Positions 45,897-55,439 of a stretch of DNA of 64,000 bases are shown in pieces. The position numbers and the translations under genes are program-made. The stretch comes from Pseudoalteromonas sp. T1lg48 (lineage in GTDB: Bacteria; Pseudomonadota; Gammaproteobacteria; Enterobacterales; Alteromonadaceae): positions 62,001 to 126,000 of the forward strand of contig NZ_PQCC01000023.1 in assembly GCF_002964785.1 (NCBI RefSeq), in the 5' to 3' direction. The notes under the pieces were generated by a model. That model saw nothing but the letters and a program-made list of their open reading frames with translations. It did no database searches and was not told where the DNA came from. Position 1 is the first letter of the stretch. Each line of letters starts with the position of its first letter.

Positions 45897-47741
45897 TTAA
45901 ATGTTCTTGGCAATCAAGTCTGATTTCAACAAGCCACCTTTGGTAAAGAGTTTTGCTGAAAATTTAGGGTTTCTTCTCGACTTGTAAGCATCTAAAATTC
46001 GTTTCAGGCCCTCAGCCTCTAAAAGGGATATATTTACTTCCGTATCCATTTCTGCGCTTTCTACAAAGTCATCTGAGAATGTTGGAGCAACGATTAATAC
46101 CTGTGCGACGCGCTTTCCTGCTGACTCACAACGATTTGCATACGCCTTTACTTGTCTAGAAGTTGTTGAGTACTTGGCGAAGTCTCCATTTTTACACGTT
46201 TTAGCCTCACCTACGATGACATCGTCTTCACTCAACGAAATCAGAACGTCCGCTTTATCTTTTGAGGTGTTTACGGCTCTTCTTAAATCTTCATCAACTG
46301 CAAGCCCCAATTGCTCAAAGATGGCTTTGGTCACCTCTTCAAACTTAACTCCTATTTCTGATTCTGCGATGTCAATATTACTATTCTTTAAGGATGCTAA
46401 ATCCCTGCGAGCTAGCGCACCGTAGTTATCTATGAGTTTGTCTGTAGCATCTGCAAAACTATTTAAAATATTCAGGCGCAAATTGCCGCGCTTCTTGATT
46501 CCCATGCTGTCGACAACGCTTTTTACTTCTTCATTCGTGAGCATATATAGAATGTCATAAGGTGTGATGCTGAGCGCTCTTAGCTTTTCAACGTCTAACT
46601 CTTCTTGTTCTTCTAGCTCAAACTCGTGCTTGAGTACTTTTGAAAGCATCGGAAAATGGTTTTGAAGTGCTGAAAAAAGCTCCTTAAACCCTGTTGCGCT
46701 GAGCACATTAAACTCACTCTCTGCGCAGTTATTAAGTGAGTTTAATATAATTCCGGTTCTTTCTTCGAGAGTGCTTCCAAGCTTATCCAAGTCTAACTCT
46801 AAATCCTGAATAAGCCCTTTTAGCCTATCTTTGCGCTCGTTGATTGTCACTTCATCGTTGAATAAATCACGCTGTAAAATTTGAGTCACTGGGACACCCA
46901 GTTTCATGATGTTCGAGACTTTTTCTTTTCGCTCCACACCGCGAATTTTCTTCCTGTGGTTCTTGAGGATGTTCGACAACTCAGCATCGCTGAACGTTCG
47001 AAGAATTCTTAAAAGATGTTTATCAGCAAGCTCTTTGCCTTGTATGCGGTGCAATAAGCTAACAATTTCATCAGGAACATATACGGTTTGCCTTTTCCTG
47101 CTGATAAATACCAAGCCTATTTCTCTAAGCTCATTTAAGGCGTCTTGCACGCCATTCTTAGGGATTTTGTCTACCAGGTGCTCAATTCCAGCTTGATCGT
47201 CAGCAGTTACGTCTAGCTGCTTCGCTAAAACATTTAAAATACCGCGCTCATCATCGGTAATTTTCGCCTCTCGATTTATTCTTTGGTCATTCGAGTGCGC
47301 TTCACTAAAGCACGCGAAGTAAATACCTAACCGCTTACTATTACCAAATGACTCATCATCACTAACTTCCTCAATCTCTGCTTGTAACTCTTTCGCGCGG
47401 CGGTTAATAACATCCCACTCTTTTGAATATAGTGACTCTACCCATGTTGCTCTGGCAATACTGTTTCCATCTCGACTTAGTATATTAGTCAAGAGAGTTG
47501 CTTGAGCTCCTAACATAGCAAGCTGCTCTCTCACAGCTTTCTCGAAGTAAGGAAGGATAATTTTGAATAATTGGGTTATATCGGTACTAGAAGCATTTTT
47601 AATTTGTCCATCCAGCTTGTTTAACTGAGCTTCAATCTTTTTATCATGCCTAACAGCATCACCGCAGATTCGGTCAATCGCGTTAATGAACTTTGATTTT
47701 TCAACTTGGTTTACTAAAGATAAAACGCTAGAGAGTCTCAT
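45897..47741 (-). CDS. Large accessory protein with C-terminal PD-(D/E)XK-like nuclease domain
   Basis: The 614-residue cytosolic protein is helical up to about residue 450. A winged-helix-like segment is visible near 190-240 (VQDALNELREIGLVFISRKR). The last about 150 residues have a restriction-endonuclease-fold pattern: Glu in GVKFEEVTKAIFEQLG, Asp in KDKADVLISL, then VIVGEAKTCKNGD (E-x-K) and SRQVKAYANRC. This resembles Mrr/RE-like catalytic domains. No methylase or second subunit is adjacent. I do not recognise the family. A solitary defence nuclease is one possible reading, and a DNA-repair nuclease is another. Confidence 0.7.
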   Translation of the reverse strand: MRLSSVLSLVNQVEKSKFINAIDRICGDAVRHDKKIEAQLNKLDGQIKNASSTDITQLFKIILPYFEKAVREQLAMLGAQATLLTNILSRDGNSIARATWVESLYSKEWDVINRRAKELQAEIEEVSDDESFGNSKRLGIYFACFSEAHSNDQRINREAKITDDERGILNVLAKQLDVTADDQAGIEHLVDKIPKNGVQDALNELREIGLVFISRKRQTVYVPDEIVSLLHRIQGKELADKHLLRILRTFSDAELSNILKNHRKKIRGVERKEKVSNIMKLGVPVTQILQRDLFNDEVTINERKDRLKGLIQDLELDLDKLGSTLEERTGIILNSLNNCAESEFNVLSATGFKELFSALQNHFPMLSKVLKHEFELEEQEELDVEKLRALSITPYDILYMLTNEEVKSVVDSMGIKKRGNLRLNILNSFADATDKLIDNYGALARRDLASLKNSNIDIAESEIGVKFEEVTKAIFEQLGLAVDEDLRRAVNTSKDKADVLISLSEDDVIVGEAKTCKNGDFAKYSTTSRQVKAYANRCESAGKRVAQVLIVAPTFSDDFVESAEMDTEVNISLLEAEGLKRILDAYKSRRNPKFSAKLFTKGGLLKSDLIAKNI

Positions 47742-48230
47742 AGAACATCCTTGTTATTTATACACTTTTACTTGGCAAAGCTGATACTAAACATAGACCT
47801 CGATCTAAGGTTGTTACAAGTAATTGATACTCAAAACATCAACTAGTGCTCTTTGATGACTTATCCCTAATATCCACTCTATTATCTTATTCGATTGAAA
47901 TAACCTTTCGGCTAACAATGTGGCTTTTATAAAAGTGTACGTTTAGTGCTCTTGCTCCTAAAACAAGGAGGGCTTTTTGCTCAAAAAGCCAACCCACTTT
48001 TTTAATTTTTAGCTCACCCACATCCTATTTAAGTTTTTTAATATTCAGCCAGGTAACATTATCCTTCATTGGCTAGGCAGGTATTCGCTAACATACAAGG
48101 AATATAGAAACGCAAGCAATCTACAATCAGGTTTAGAGTGGTCTTAACTAAAAAGCGCGAAGAAATTGACTAAGCAAATCGCAGAGGTTTAACACTTAAG
48201 GTTAGTTTTTACTGAAAAGTATGGGGAATT
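47742..48230. other. AT-rich intergenic region without visible gene
   Basis: Nothing supportable was found in either strand apart from the promoter expected for the 614-aa gene at its left end. I looked for a repeat of the 4.5S RNA 3' end, as an island boundary would show, and did not find one. Confidence 0.5.
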
Positions 48231-48344
48231 GGGTGGTAGCCTTACCAGCCACATCTCGGCACACACATCACACGCTGTGGCTGCTCCCTTCCGGGCCTGA
48301 CCAGGTTCACATGCTAGTGTTGCGAGAGGACCAATAAGGCCACC
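48231..48344 (-). ncRNA. ffs: 4.5S signal recognition particle RNA
   Basis: The 114-nt RNA begins GGTGGCC and ends GGCTACCACCC. Its apical part contains CCTGGTCAGGCCCGGAAGGG followed by AGCAGCC, the conserved SRP domain IV with the GGAA tetraloop that binds Ffh. The arms on both sides pair to the closed hairpin typical of gammaproteobacteria. It guides co-translational targeting to the membrane together with Ffh and FtsY. Confidence 0.96.
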
Positions 48345-48372
48345 ATAGTGGGCCTCTTTGGGCGCAGGAGGG

Positions 48373-48401
48373 ATTATCCCGACTTTAAGGGTGAGATTCA
48401 A
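48373..48401 (-). promoter_or_regulatory. Promoter of ffs
   Basis: Minus-strand TTGAAT and GATAAT are separated by 17 bases, followed by a GC-rich discriminator. The predicted start leaves a leader of about 20 nt before the mature 5' end, as for the RNase P-processed 4.5S precursor. Confidence 0.75.
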
Positions 48402-48567
48402 GGGAAATCCGTGAATTGTCCGATAAAACCCAGTTAACTGCCTAGTAAACAAACAGTTGGTTGTGTCTTGGGCGCGAGTTTAGGATATTGGGCCAGCCTG
48501 ATGGCCAGCCCACCTCTGTGCTATCAAGAATCGAAGGCAGTGCCACCGACTCTCTTATTACCGGCAT

Positions 48568-49413
48568 TTAATCAAGTTGGGCGCGTAACTCGCGTAACAC
48601 CCCTTTCACCTTGGCCACGTTTTCCGGGCCCATGCGCAGCAATTGCTTTTGCGCCGGCGGCAGGTTTTCCCATTCTGAATAGGCGTACTTATAGGTAACC
48701 GAATCGCGCAACAGCGGAATTTGTGTGGTCATCTCCGGCGTTGCCAGTACCAGGTCGATGGCCTGCACCAGGCGCTGCTCAAAGCTGGTACCCGGCTCAC
48801 CCACTTCACCATAAGCTTCGACAAAGAGTGGCTCAAAGCGTTTATAAAGCGCCAAAAGTTGCTCGCTGTCCAGGGCCGTAAGAATGGCCACATAAGGGTC
48901 ATAGCGTTTAAAACTTTGCGGGTCCATGGTCAGTACATCGCCTTCAACAACGCTGAATGGTTCTTGCAATTTAGTCACCGGCGAGTGATTGGTGGCAACG
49001 CGACCGGCGGCGAGATTATTAACAAATACCACGGTGCGACGGATTAGATCATCATTAACCAATAGCTCGGCACTGCTGGCGGCCAAAGATTGCTCTACCC
49101 GCTCGCTGACCTCTGCATCGCTGTCATCCAGGCTGGGTAAGGGCTCTTCCATCACCGGCTCAGGCTCGGGCTGAACGGGCTCGGGCTGAACAGGCTCAGG
49201 GGTTGGCTGCGGCTCTAACTCGGGTTCGGGCTCTTGCGGCTCAATAACCACCTCTTTAGGTTGGGCAACAGGAGCCGGCTCGGTCGGTTGCTCCTGCTGA
49301 TTACTTAGGGCGATAACCACTACAATCACCAGTACTACAACAACAATGGCGGCAAATAACAGGGTATTTCTGTTCGGTGTTTTCGTGTCTTGTTCGGGGG
49401 GCTGCTCTTTCAT
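48568..49413 (-). CDS. DUF3014 membrane protein
   Basis: The 281-residue protein has a short cytosolic N-terminus, one strongly hydrophobic helix (TLLFAAIVVVVLVIVVVIAL, about 18-38) and a proline/glutamate-rich linker with PEP repeats (about 50-95). A folded periplasmic domain of the DUF3014 family follows (KRYDPYVAILTALDSEQLLA, YSEWENLPPAQKQLLRMGPE). Function is unknown. The linker is of a length to reach toward the cell wall. It is divergent from the patatin gene. Confidence 0.83.
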   Translation of the reverse strand: MKEQPPEQDTKTPNRNTLLFAAIVVVVLVIVVVIALSNQQEQPTEPAPVAQPKEVVIEPQEPEPELEPQPTPEPVQPEPVQPEPEPVMEEPLPSLDDSDAEVSERVEQSLAASSAELLVNDDLIRRTVVFVNNLAAGRVATNHSPVTKLQEPFSVVEGDVLTMDPQSFKRYDPYVAILTALDSEQLLALYKRFEPLFVEAYGEVGEPGTSFEQRLVQAIDLVLATPEMTTQIPLLRDSVTYKYAYSEWENLPPAQKQLLRMGPENVAKVKGVLRELRAQLD

Positions 49414-49560
49414 AGGTGCTCCGTTAACATAACCACGGTTTCAGCAAGGGCGATGGCCATCAGTGGCAGTGCCAACATTGGCAACACGCTTGCCTATACG
49501 TTTCTTTTTACTGAAGAATCTTTTACATTAAAGCTAGGTCTCCATTTAAGTGCAAATAAT

Positions 49561-50700
49561 ATGCGAAAGCAAACTAATTGCGGTCAAAAAGGCACAGCAC
49601 TTTTTTTAAGCGGCGGTGGCGCTCGTGCGGCCTACCAAGTGGGGGTGCTTAAGGCCCTCACTCATAGTCTACCGCGTACCGCCCCGCTGCCGTTTCGTAT
49701 TATCACCGGCACCTCTGCCGGGGCGATCAACTCTGTGGCACTGGGCTGCTGGGCATCCTGTGCCCATTTGGCCAGCCGCAAGCTGGATGCGGTATGGGGC
49801 CAATTTCATACCTCGCACGTGTATCGCAGTGACTTCGTCCATGTTTTTGGCCATCTTCTTCGCAACATACTAACCAGTTTTCGCTCCGGCCATGCCAACC
49901 ATGCTCCGGGCAGCCTGTTTAATAACGCACCACTGCGGCGCCTGTTGGCCGAGGTACTGCCCATGGAGCGCATCGACCGTAATATTCACCGCGGTATCAT
50001 AGATGCCCTGGCGGTCACCGCCTCGAATTACAGTAACGGCGATTCCATTACCTTTTTTCAAAGCCAAAGCGCCGAACCCTGGCAACGGGTGAGGCGCCAG
50101 GGACTAAAAACCCGTATCCATATGGAACACCTGATGGCCTCCAGTGCCATCCCCGTGGTGTTCCCCAGTGTAAGAATTCGACAGCAATATTATGGTGATG
50201 GTTCCATCCACCAAATGTCGCCGCTTTCGAGTGCCATTCACCTTGGAGCCGATCGCATTTTTGTTATCGGTGTCGAGGCGCCAAAAGATGAAAACCGTAA
50301 GTATGCCCCACACTATCCGGGTATTTCGCATATTGCCGGTCACCTGCTCGACAGTGTGTTCGCCGATACCCTGCAGGCCGATCTTGAACGCGTTGAACGC
50401 ATTAACCGCACCCTGAGCCTGCTAAAAGACCGTGAAGATCACAAAGAGCTCAAACATATCGACACCTTTGTTATTAACCCCTCGCACAACTTTAATACCA
50501 TAAGCAGCGAGTATTACGACGATATGCCCCTTGCCATTCGTATGCTGTTGCGGGGCATTGGTGTGAAACGCTACAGCGAGTCGAGCTTACCCAGCTACCT
50601 GCTGTTTGAGAAACGTTATACCCAACATTTGATCGACCTCGGCTATCAGGACGGACTTAATAAGCTGCCCGAATTACGCCACTTTTTGCGTTTAGATTAA
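49561..50700 (+). CDS. Patatin-like phospholipase family protein
   Basis: The start chosen is ATG 49561. An ORF from 49390 exists but its N-terminal 57 residues overlap the divergent DUF3014 gene and are not family-like. The 379-residue protein has the oxyanion loop SGGGARAAYQVGVLKAL, the nucleophile box GTSAGAINS and the catalytic Asp in YYGDGSIHQMSPLSSAIHLG. These form the Ser-Asp dyad of patatins, which hydrolyse acyl lipids. There is no signal peptide; it is cytosolic or peripheral. Confidence 0.88.
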   Translation: MRKQTNCGQKGTALFLSGGGARAAYQVGVLKALTHSLPRTAPLPFRIITGTSAGAINSVALGCWASCAHLASRKLDAVWGQFHTSHVYRSDFVHVFGHLLRNILTSFRSGHANHAPGSLFNNAPLRRLLAEVLPMERIDRNIHRGIIDALAVTASNYSNGDSITFFQSQSAEPWQRVRRQGLKTRIHMEHLMASSAIPVVFPSVRIRQQYYGDGSIHQMSPLSSAIHLGADRIFVIGVEAPKDENRKYAPHYPGISHIAGHLLDSVFADTLQADLERVERINRTLSLLKDREDHKELKHIDTFVINPSHNFNTISSEYYDDMPLAIRMLLRGIGVKRYSESSLPSYLLFEKRYTQHLIDLGYQDGLNKLPELRHFLRLD

Positions 50701-50709
50701 TGCCCCAGG

Positions 50710-52677
50710 TTAAGTATCGCTGCCATTGAGCAGGAAGCGCTCAGCAAGCTCCACCCGCCGCGGCTTGCCCTTCAGTACCAGCACATCCTGCCCCTGCAGC
50801 ACGGTTTCGGCGCAGGGGTCGTCAATTTCCTGACCATGGCGGCGCATGGCCGCCAGGCTAACACGGCGCTGACCCAGGTTTAGCTCGGCAATGGTCTTTC
50901 CCACCGCATAGGCGTTATCCGCCAAGGCCATCACATGCAGGTATTCCAGACGGTCGCTCTGGATCTCACGGTGCGGGGCCTCATCGCTGATGTAAAAGCT
51001 GTGCAATAGCGAATACCGATTCTCCCGCTCCTGACTAACGCGACGTAAAATCCGCTTCATCGGCACACCACTCATAAATAGAACATGAGACGAGAGCATT
51101 AAGCTCGCCTCAAGGGACTCGGGCACCACTTCCGAGACGCCACATTCTTTGAGCTCTTCAAGGTGAGCATCGTCCGGCATGCGCGCTAAAATTTTAACCT
51201 CAGGAGCAACTTCTTTAATCACTTCGGTCACTAATTTGACCTTAGCTAGATCGGTGAAGGTGATCACCACCAGGCGCGCATTGGCGGTGCCTGCTCGCTG
51301 TAAAATCCCCTTTTGTGTTACATCACCAAACATCAAAGGGGCATTGGCCAAACGCCCTTGCTGAACCAGGTAGGGGTCTAAATCTATGGCCACAAATGGC
51401 AACGCCTCGGTGCTTAGAAAACGACTGATATTTTGACCGACACGCCCATAACCGCAAATGATCACATGTTCGCTCTGGCGCTCATCGACACAATTGATCT
51501 GATCGGGCTCTGCCGTGGCGGTAAACATGCGATGCACCCATCGCGGTGCGCAGTCAATCAAATAAGGCGTGATCGCCATGGATAACACGCCCACGGCGAT
51601 AAGCAAAGAGGCCAATTCGGTATCAAGCAGACCATAGGTTTTCGCCAAAGCCACCAGCACAAAGCCAAACTCTCCCATTTGGCAGAGCATGATAGCGGCG
51701 CTGAAGGCATCGGTTTTACGCTCCCCTAACAGCTGGGCAATAAACGCCAAAATCAGCCATTTCATCAGCATCATGGCCACCAGCACCGCAAGCACGATAT
51801 GGACATGAGAAAACACATAAACCAGACTGAGTTGCATCCCCACGGTGACAAAGAATAAACCCATCAAAATATCGCGAAACGGGCGAATATCGCTTTCCAG
51901 TTGGTGGCGGTACTGGCTCTCGCCGAGCATCATGCCCGCCAAAAACGCCCCCAGGGCCATAGACAAACCAAACCAGTAGGTCAAACCACCGGCAAACAGG
52001 GTCACCAGCAAGGTAGTCAGAACAAAGAGCTCTTCATTGCGCATCCGCGCAACTTCGTTAAAGATCAGCGGTAACAACCACTTGCCTATGGCCCATAACA
52101 AGGCGCACACCAAAGCGCCCTTGCCGAGCGCAAAGGCCAGGCTATAGATTAACGAATGCTCGGTATCACCGGCCAGCAAGGGAATGGCGATCAGCAAGGG
52201 CACCACGGCCAGGTCCTGGAATAACAAGACTCCCACCGCCAGTTGCCCGCGGCGCTTTTGTAACTGGCCACTGTCTTTGAGGCATTTAACCACCACGGCA
52301 GTGGATGACAGCGCCACCAAGGTTGCTATCGCAAACGCGCTCAAGGAATCGAAAGAAAATAGCCACAAACAACAGAAGAAGACGACCGAAGTCACCAATA
52401 CCTGCAGTAAGCCAACACCAAATACGATATTGCGCATTGCCAGCAGACGGGGGAAAGAGAACTCTAGACCTAAACTGAAGAGCAGAAAAACGATACCAAG
52501 CTCGGCAATGCCATGCATCTGCGAGCCATTGGCGAGCCAGTCGAAGCCGTGGGGCCCAGCCATGACTCCGGTAACCAGGTAGGCCAGTATCACCGGCAAA
52601 CCCAGACGCTTAAACAACCAGACCAGCGCCACCGCACTGACTAACAAGCCAAAGACTTCTATAAACAGCTGCTGCAT
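50710..52677 (-). CDS. CPA2-family cation:proton antiporter with TrkA domains (KefB/YbaL-like)
   Basis: The 655-residue protein has an N-terminal Na/H-exchanger domain of about twelve membrane helices (up to about residue 380). It includes LVALSSTAVVVKCL and FLAGMMLGESQYRHQLE, the usual CPA2 features. A cytosolic RCK/TrkA-N domain with GYGRVGQNISRFL (NAD-type GxGxxG) and a TrkA-C domain at the C-terminus follow. It probably exports K+ or Na+ under stress. No KefF/KefG ancillary gene is adjacent, so it may be closer to YbaL than to KefB/C. Confidence 0.88.
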   Translation of the reverse strand: MQQLFIEVFGLLVSAVALVWLFKRLGLPVILAYLVTGVMAGPHGFDWLANGSQMHGIAELGIVFLLFSLGLEFSFPRLLAMRNIVFGVGLLQVLVTSVVFFCCLWLFSFDSLSAFAIATLVALSSTAVVVKCLKDSGQLQKRRGQLAVGVLLFQDLAVVPLLIAIPLLAGDTEHSLIYSLAFALGKGALVCALLWAIGKWLLPLIFNEVARMRNEELFVLTTLLVTLFAGGLTYWFGLSMALGAFLAGMMLGESQYRHQLESDIRPFRDILMGLFFVTVGMQLSLVYVFSHVHIVLAVLVAMMLMKWLILAFIAQLLGERKTDAFSAAIMLCQMGEFGFVLVALAKTYGLLDTELASLLIAVGVLSMAITPYLIDCAPRWVHRMFTATAEPDQINCVDERQSEHVIICGYGRVGQNISRFLSTEALPFVAIDLDPYLVQQGRLANAPLMFGDVTQKGILQRAGTANARLVVITFTDLAKVKLVTEVIKEVAPEVKILARMPDDAHLEELKECGVSEVVPESLEASLMLSSHVLFMSGVPMKRILRRVSQERENRYSLLHSFYISDEAPHREIQSDRLEYLHVMALADNAYAVGKTIAELNLGQRRVSLAAMRRHGQEIDDPCAETVLQGQDVLVLKGKPRRVELAERFLLNGSDT

Positions 52678-52817
52678 GGTGCTCCTGTAGCGTCAACACC
52701 CTGACCGACTAATCACCCTTAATTAACTATAGCAAGGGCTTGTTTTATGGCTAGTTTGAATTGATGGCACGGTTTTAGCATAAAAACATATACGAATTTA
52801 GTCTTGGAGCGTAACGC

Positions 52818-53795
52818 TTGGATAACGTCCATATTTTGACATACGGTCACACCGCCATGACCCAAGATGCGAACACGGCGGCACATTTTTACCGCCCTGC
52901 GTCGGTGGTCAACGTCACCGCTTTGACACACGAGCTCCAGCGCAGCCTTGAGCTGTCGACCCTGCTTGATATTTTTGCCGAGCATGTGCGCCCCCATGCC
53001 TATTTTACCGGCCTGCAACTGCATTCCTGTCTGGGTGTCAATGAAATGACGAACAGCCAAGACAATGCGGTGGCTAATCGTTTCGATATTGAGGTCGAGG
53101 GTGAGCACTTAGGCCGCTTGGTGTATTTAAGTGACGCTACTTTTAGTGCGGCCCTGCAAGAGCAGCTAAAAAAATGGCAACAAGTCCTCGCTTACCCGCT
53201 GCGTAACGCCCTGACCTATAATCGCGTGCTACGTCTGGCCACACGCGATCCTTTGACCGGGCTCAATAACCGCAGTGACTTTAATATCAGTGTCGAGAAA
53301 AAACTGGAAGCCTGCCGACGCCAGCACCGTCCTTTTAGCTTGATGCTGTTAGATTTAGATTACTTTAAACAGGTCAATGATAATTATGGACACCAGGTGG
53401 GCGACCAAACCCTACAGGAATTTGCCACCCTGTTGCGCCAGAGCGTGCGTGCCACGGATTCTATTTTTCGCTTCGGCGGCGATGAATTTGCCATCCTGAT
53501 CGACGATGACCATTACACCACCAATACGGTGATCGCCGAGCGTATTCAAGCGGCGGTGGGTAACAGCGAGTTAATGAACCGCTATGGCGTCAGTTGCAGT
53601 ATCGGTTTTGCCCTTGCGCAGGCCAAGGACGTGAATATTAGCCTGTTCGAGCGCGCCGACAAGGCCCTGTATCAGGCCAAATTCAGCGGTCGTAACACCT
53701 ATCAGGGTGCCTCTGAATTGTCCGCCGTGCCTTTTACCAGCTTAAATGCCCACAACGATAACCAAAAACCACAAAAGAACGCCAAAATAAGCTGA
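52818..53795 (+). CDS. Diguanylate cyclase (GGDEF protein)
   Basis: The 325-residue protein reads from a TTG with GGAG 8 bp upstream. ATG at 52857 is the alternative. Residues about 25-130 look like a small sensory region without membrane helices. The GGDEF domain spans about 150-310: RDPLTGLNNRSDF, LDYFKQVNDNYGHQVGDQTL, the active site FGGDEFAIL and, five residues before it, an intact RATD inhibition site (RxxD). It should make c-di-GMP with product feedback. The last 94 bp overlap the convergent membrane-protein gene. Confidence 0.9.
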   Translation: MDNVHILTYGHTAMTQDANTAAHFYRPASVVNVTALTHELQRSLELSTLLDIFAEHVRPHAYFTGLQLHSCLGVNEMTNSQDNAVANRFDIEVEGEHLGRLVYLSDATFSAALQEQLKKWQQVLAYPLRNALTYNRVLRLATRDPLTGLNNRSDFNISVEKKLEACRRQHRPFSLMLLDLDYFKQVNDNYGHQVGDQTLQEFATLLRQSVRATDSIFRFGGDEFAILIDDDHYTTNTVIAERIQAAVGNSELMNRYGVSCSIGFALAQAKDVNISLFERADKALYQAKFSGRNTYQGASELSAVPFTSLNAHNDNQKPQKNAKIS

Positions 53796-54082
53796 TACAG
53801 GGACGTAAAGCTTGGCAGCTCGGCAAACATCACGGCCAACAAGGGCACCAGTAAGCCGACAATGAAATAAGTGCCGCCTTTACCCAGCCAATAGGCCAGT
53901 AACAGCGCCCCGCAACAGAGCCCGGCGATCAACGCTATTGCCAGCACCGGCCATAACGGCCCGTATACACCGACAACCACGGCCAACAACACTAAGATCA
54001 CCAACACAGCCCAGGGCGCCTTTTGCACTAAAGACAGGCCTACATGAGGCTTCTTTACGGAAGAGTGGTTGTCAGTTGCCAT
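53702..54082 (-). CDS. Small integral membrane protein of unknown function
   Basis: The 126-residue protein has three to four hydrophobic helices (APWAVLVILVLLAVVVGVYG, IALIAGLCCGALLLAYWLG, FIVGLLVPLLAVMFAELP, ILAFFCGFWLSLWAF). It starts inside the tilS 3' end (28-bp overlap) and its own 3' end overlaps the convergent diguanylate cyclase gene by 94 bp. I do not recognise the family. Confidence 0.7.
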   Translation of the reverse strand: MATDNHSSVKKPHVGLSLVQKAPWAVLVILVLLAVVVGVYGPLWPVLAIALIAGLCCGALLLAYWLGKGGTYFIVGLLVPLLAVMFAELPSFTSLYQLILAFFCGFWLSLWAFKLVKGTADNSEAP

Positions 54083-55386
54083 TGTAATCCTTGTTGTGCC
54101 AGAAAATCGTAATTATAAAAGTAACCTACCACCGCCACTAGGGTGTCATCGTAAAAAATGAGCGGGATGCGTTGTCGCTCCCAGGGCGGCACCTTGAGCT
54201 CTTTTAGCCAGTGACTCAGTTTATTGCCATAGGGTTTGTGCTGCGGGCGAATGCGAGCGTTAAGCACCCCAAAACGCACCCACACCTGCTCATCGGCATT
54301 TGGTGCCCTCACCCCGGTTCCGGGCTTACACATCAAGGTGCGCCCATCGTTTAGAGCATGTATACCCGGGTTAGCAAGGCGCTCGGCTACAGGCTCTACT
54401 TGGTGTTGAACCAAATACAGCTGCTCGTTGAAGCGGCGCACGCTCACCTCATCGCCACAATGAGTGCGCAAGGTTAAACTAGGCTGACTATCTGCCCGAG
54501 CGCTTAACAGCTGCGCACACAGGCTTTGCAGCTGTAATTGTGAGGGCATGGCTACATCATGGCTCTGCAGCCAGTAACGCAGGGCATTATTGGCTCGGGC
54601 CTCGCCTAATGCCATTAACGGCGCCAGGGTCAGTTGCTCGGAGTTAACGCTCAGCTGTGTTAGGTCTTGGGCGGCGATATCGTCCAGCAAGCGCTGCTGC
54701 TGTTGCAGTAGCTCCGTGGTTTGCGCCACCTTGGCACTAAAGCCAGGGAAGCGTTTGTTCAGTTGGGGCAAAATTTGATTGCGTAAAAAGTTACGATCAA
54801 AACGGCTGTCGTCATTGGACTCGTCGTGAATATGCTTAAGATCATGACGCTCGACGAAGTGCTGTAACTGCTTGCGGCTGATCCCGAGCAAAGGACGAAG
54901 CAAAGGGCGCTGTTGCCAGTAGCTCAATGCCTGCATGCCGCCGAGCCCTTTGAGCCCGGCGCCGCGCTTCAAGCGCAAAAAGAAGGTTTCTACCTGGTCG
55001 TCGCTATGCTGACCCAAAAGCAGCGCATAGCCTGCAGGCAAGGCCTTATCCATCGCCTGATAACGGGCCTGACGGGCCTTGGCTTCGATACCCAGCCTGG
55101 TTTGCTCCGACAACACAACCTGCTCGCTGTAAAAGGCAATGCCACGCCTACGACATTGCTCGACACAAAAGGCCTGCCAATGGTCGGCATTGGCGCTTAA
55201 GCCATGATGGATATGAATGGCACACAAGGGCATGCCCTTCTCCTGGGCATAGCGCTGCGCCAGATCGAGCAACACCATGGAATCCAGGCCGCCACTGAGG
55301 GCAACCGCCAAGCCTTGACACTCGGGCAACTCGTTAAGGAGGTGTGCTAATTGTGCGGCAAAGCGTGTGTACATAGGACTGGTCAT
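54055..55386 (-). CDS. tilS: tRNA(Ile)-lysidine synthase
   Basis: The 443-residue enzyme makes lysidine at C34 of tRNA-Ile2, allowing AUA reading. The PP-loop VALSGGLDSMVLLDLA (about 26-41), the family motif HIHHGLSANADHWQ, and the C-terminal SHWLKELKVPPWERQRIPLI match TilS. It lies downstream of accA behind a terminator, the usual dnaE-accA-tilS order. Confidence 0.95.
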   Translation of the reverse strand: MTSPMYTRFAAQLAHLLNELPECQGLAVALSGGLDSMVLLDLAQRYAQEKGMPLCAIHIHHGLSANADHWQAFCVEQCRRRGIAFYSEQVVLSEQTRLGIEAKARQARYQAMDKALPAGYALLLGQHSDDQVETFFLRLKRGAGLKGLGGMQALSYWQQRPLLRPLLGISRKQLQHFVERHDLKHIHDESNDDSRFDRNFLRNQILPQLNKRFPGFSAKVAQTTELLQQQQRLLDDIAAQDLTQLSVNSEQLTLAPLMALGEARANNALRYWLQSHDVAMPSQLQLQSLCAQLLSARADSQPSLTLRTHCGDEVSVRRFNEQLYLVQHQVEPVAERLANPGIHALNDGRTLMCKPGTGVRAPNADEQVWVRFGVLNARIRPQHKPYGNKLSHWLKELKVPPWERQRIPLIFYDDTLVAVVGYFYNYDFLAQQGLQWQLTTTLP

Positions 55387-55408
55387 TAGACGGTATTAGG
55401 CTGGCATT

Positions 55409-55437
55409 AAAAAAGGCCGACTGAGCGGCCTTTTTTT
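55409..55437 (-). terminator. Terminator after accA
   Basis: GGCCG/CGGCC arms with long A and T runs sit between the accA stop and the tilS start. Confidence 0.88.
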
Positions 55438-55439
55438 GC

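Noticed and set aside
45897..48344. Island integrated at the 3' end of 4.5S RNA
   Set aside because: I searched by eye for a second copy of the 4.5S 3' end to the left and found none, and there is no integrase in that stretch.
48189..48452. 87-codon minus-strand frame
   Set aside because: It runs through the 4.5S RNA gene and its promoter; the RNA explains the sequence.
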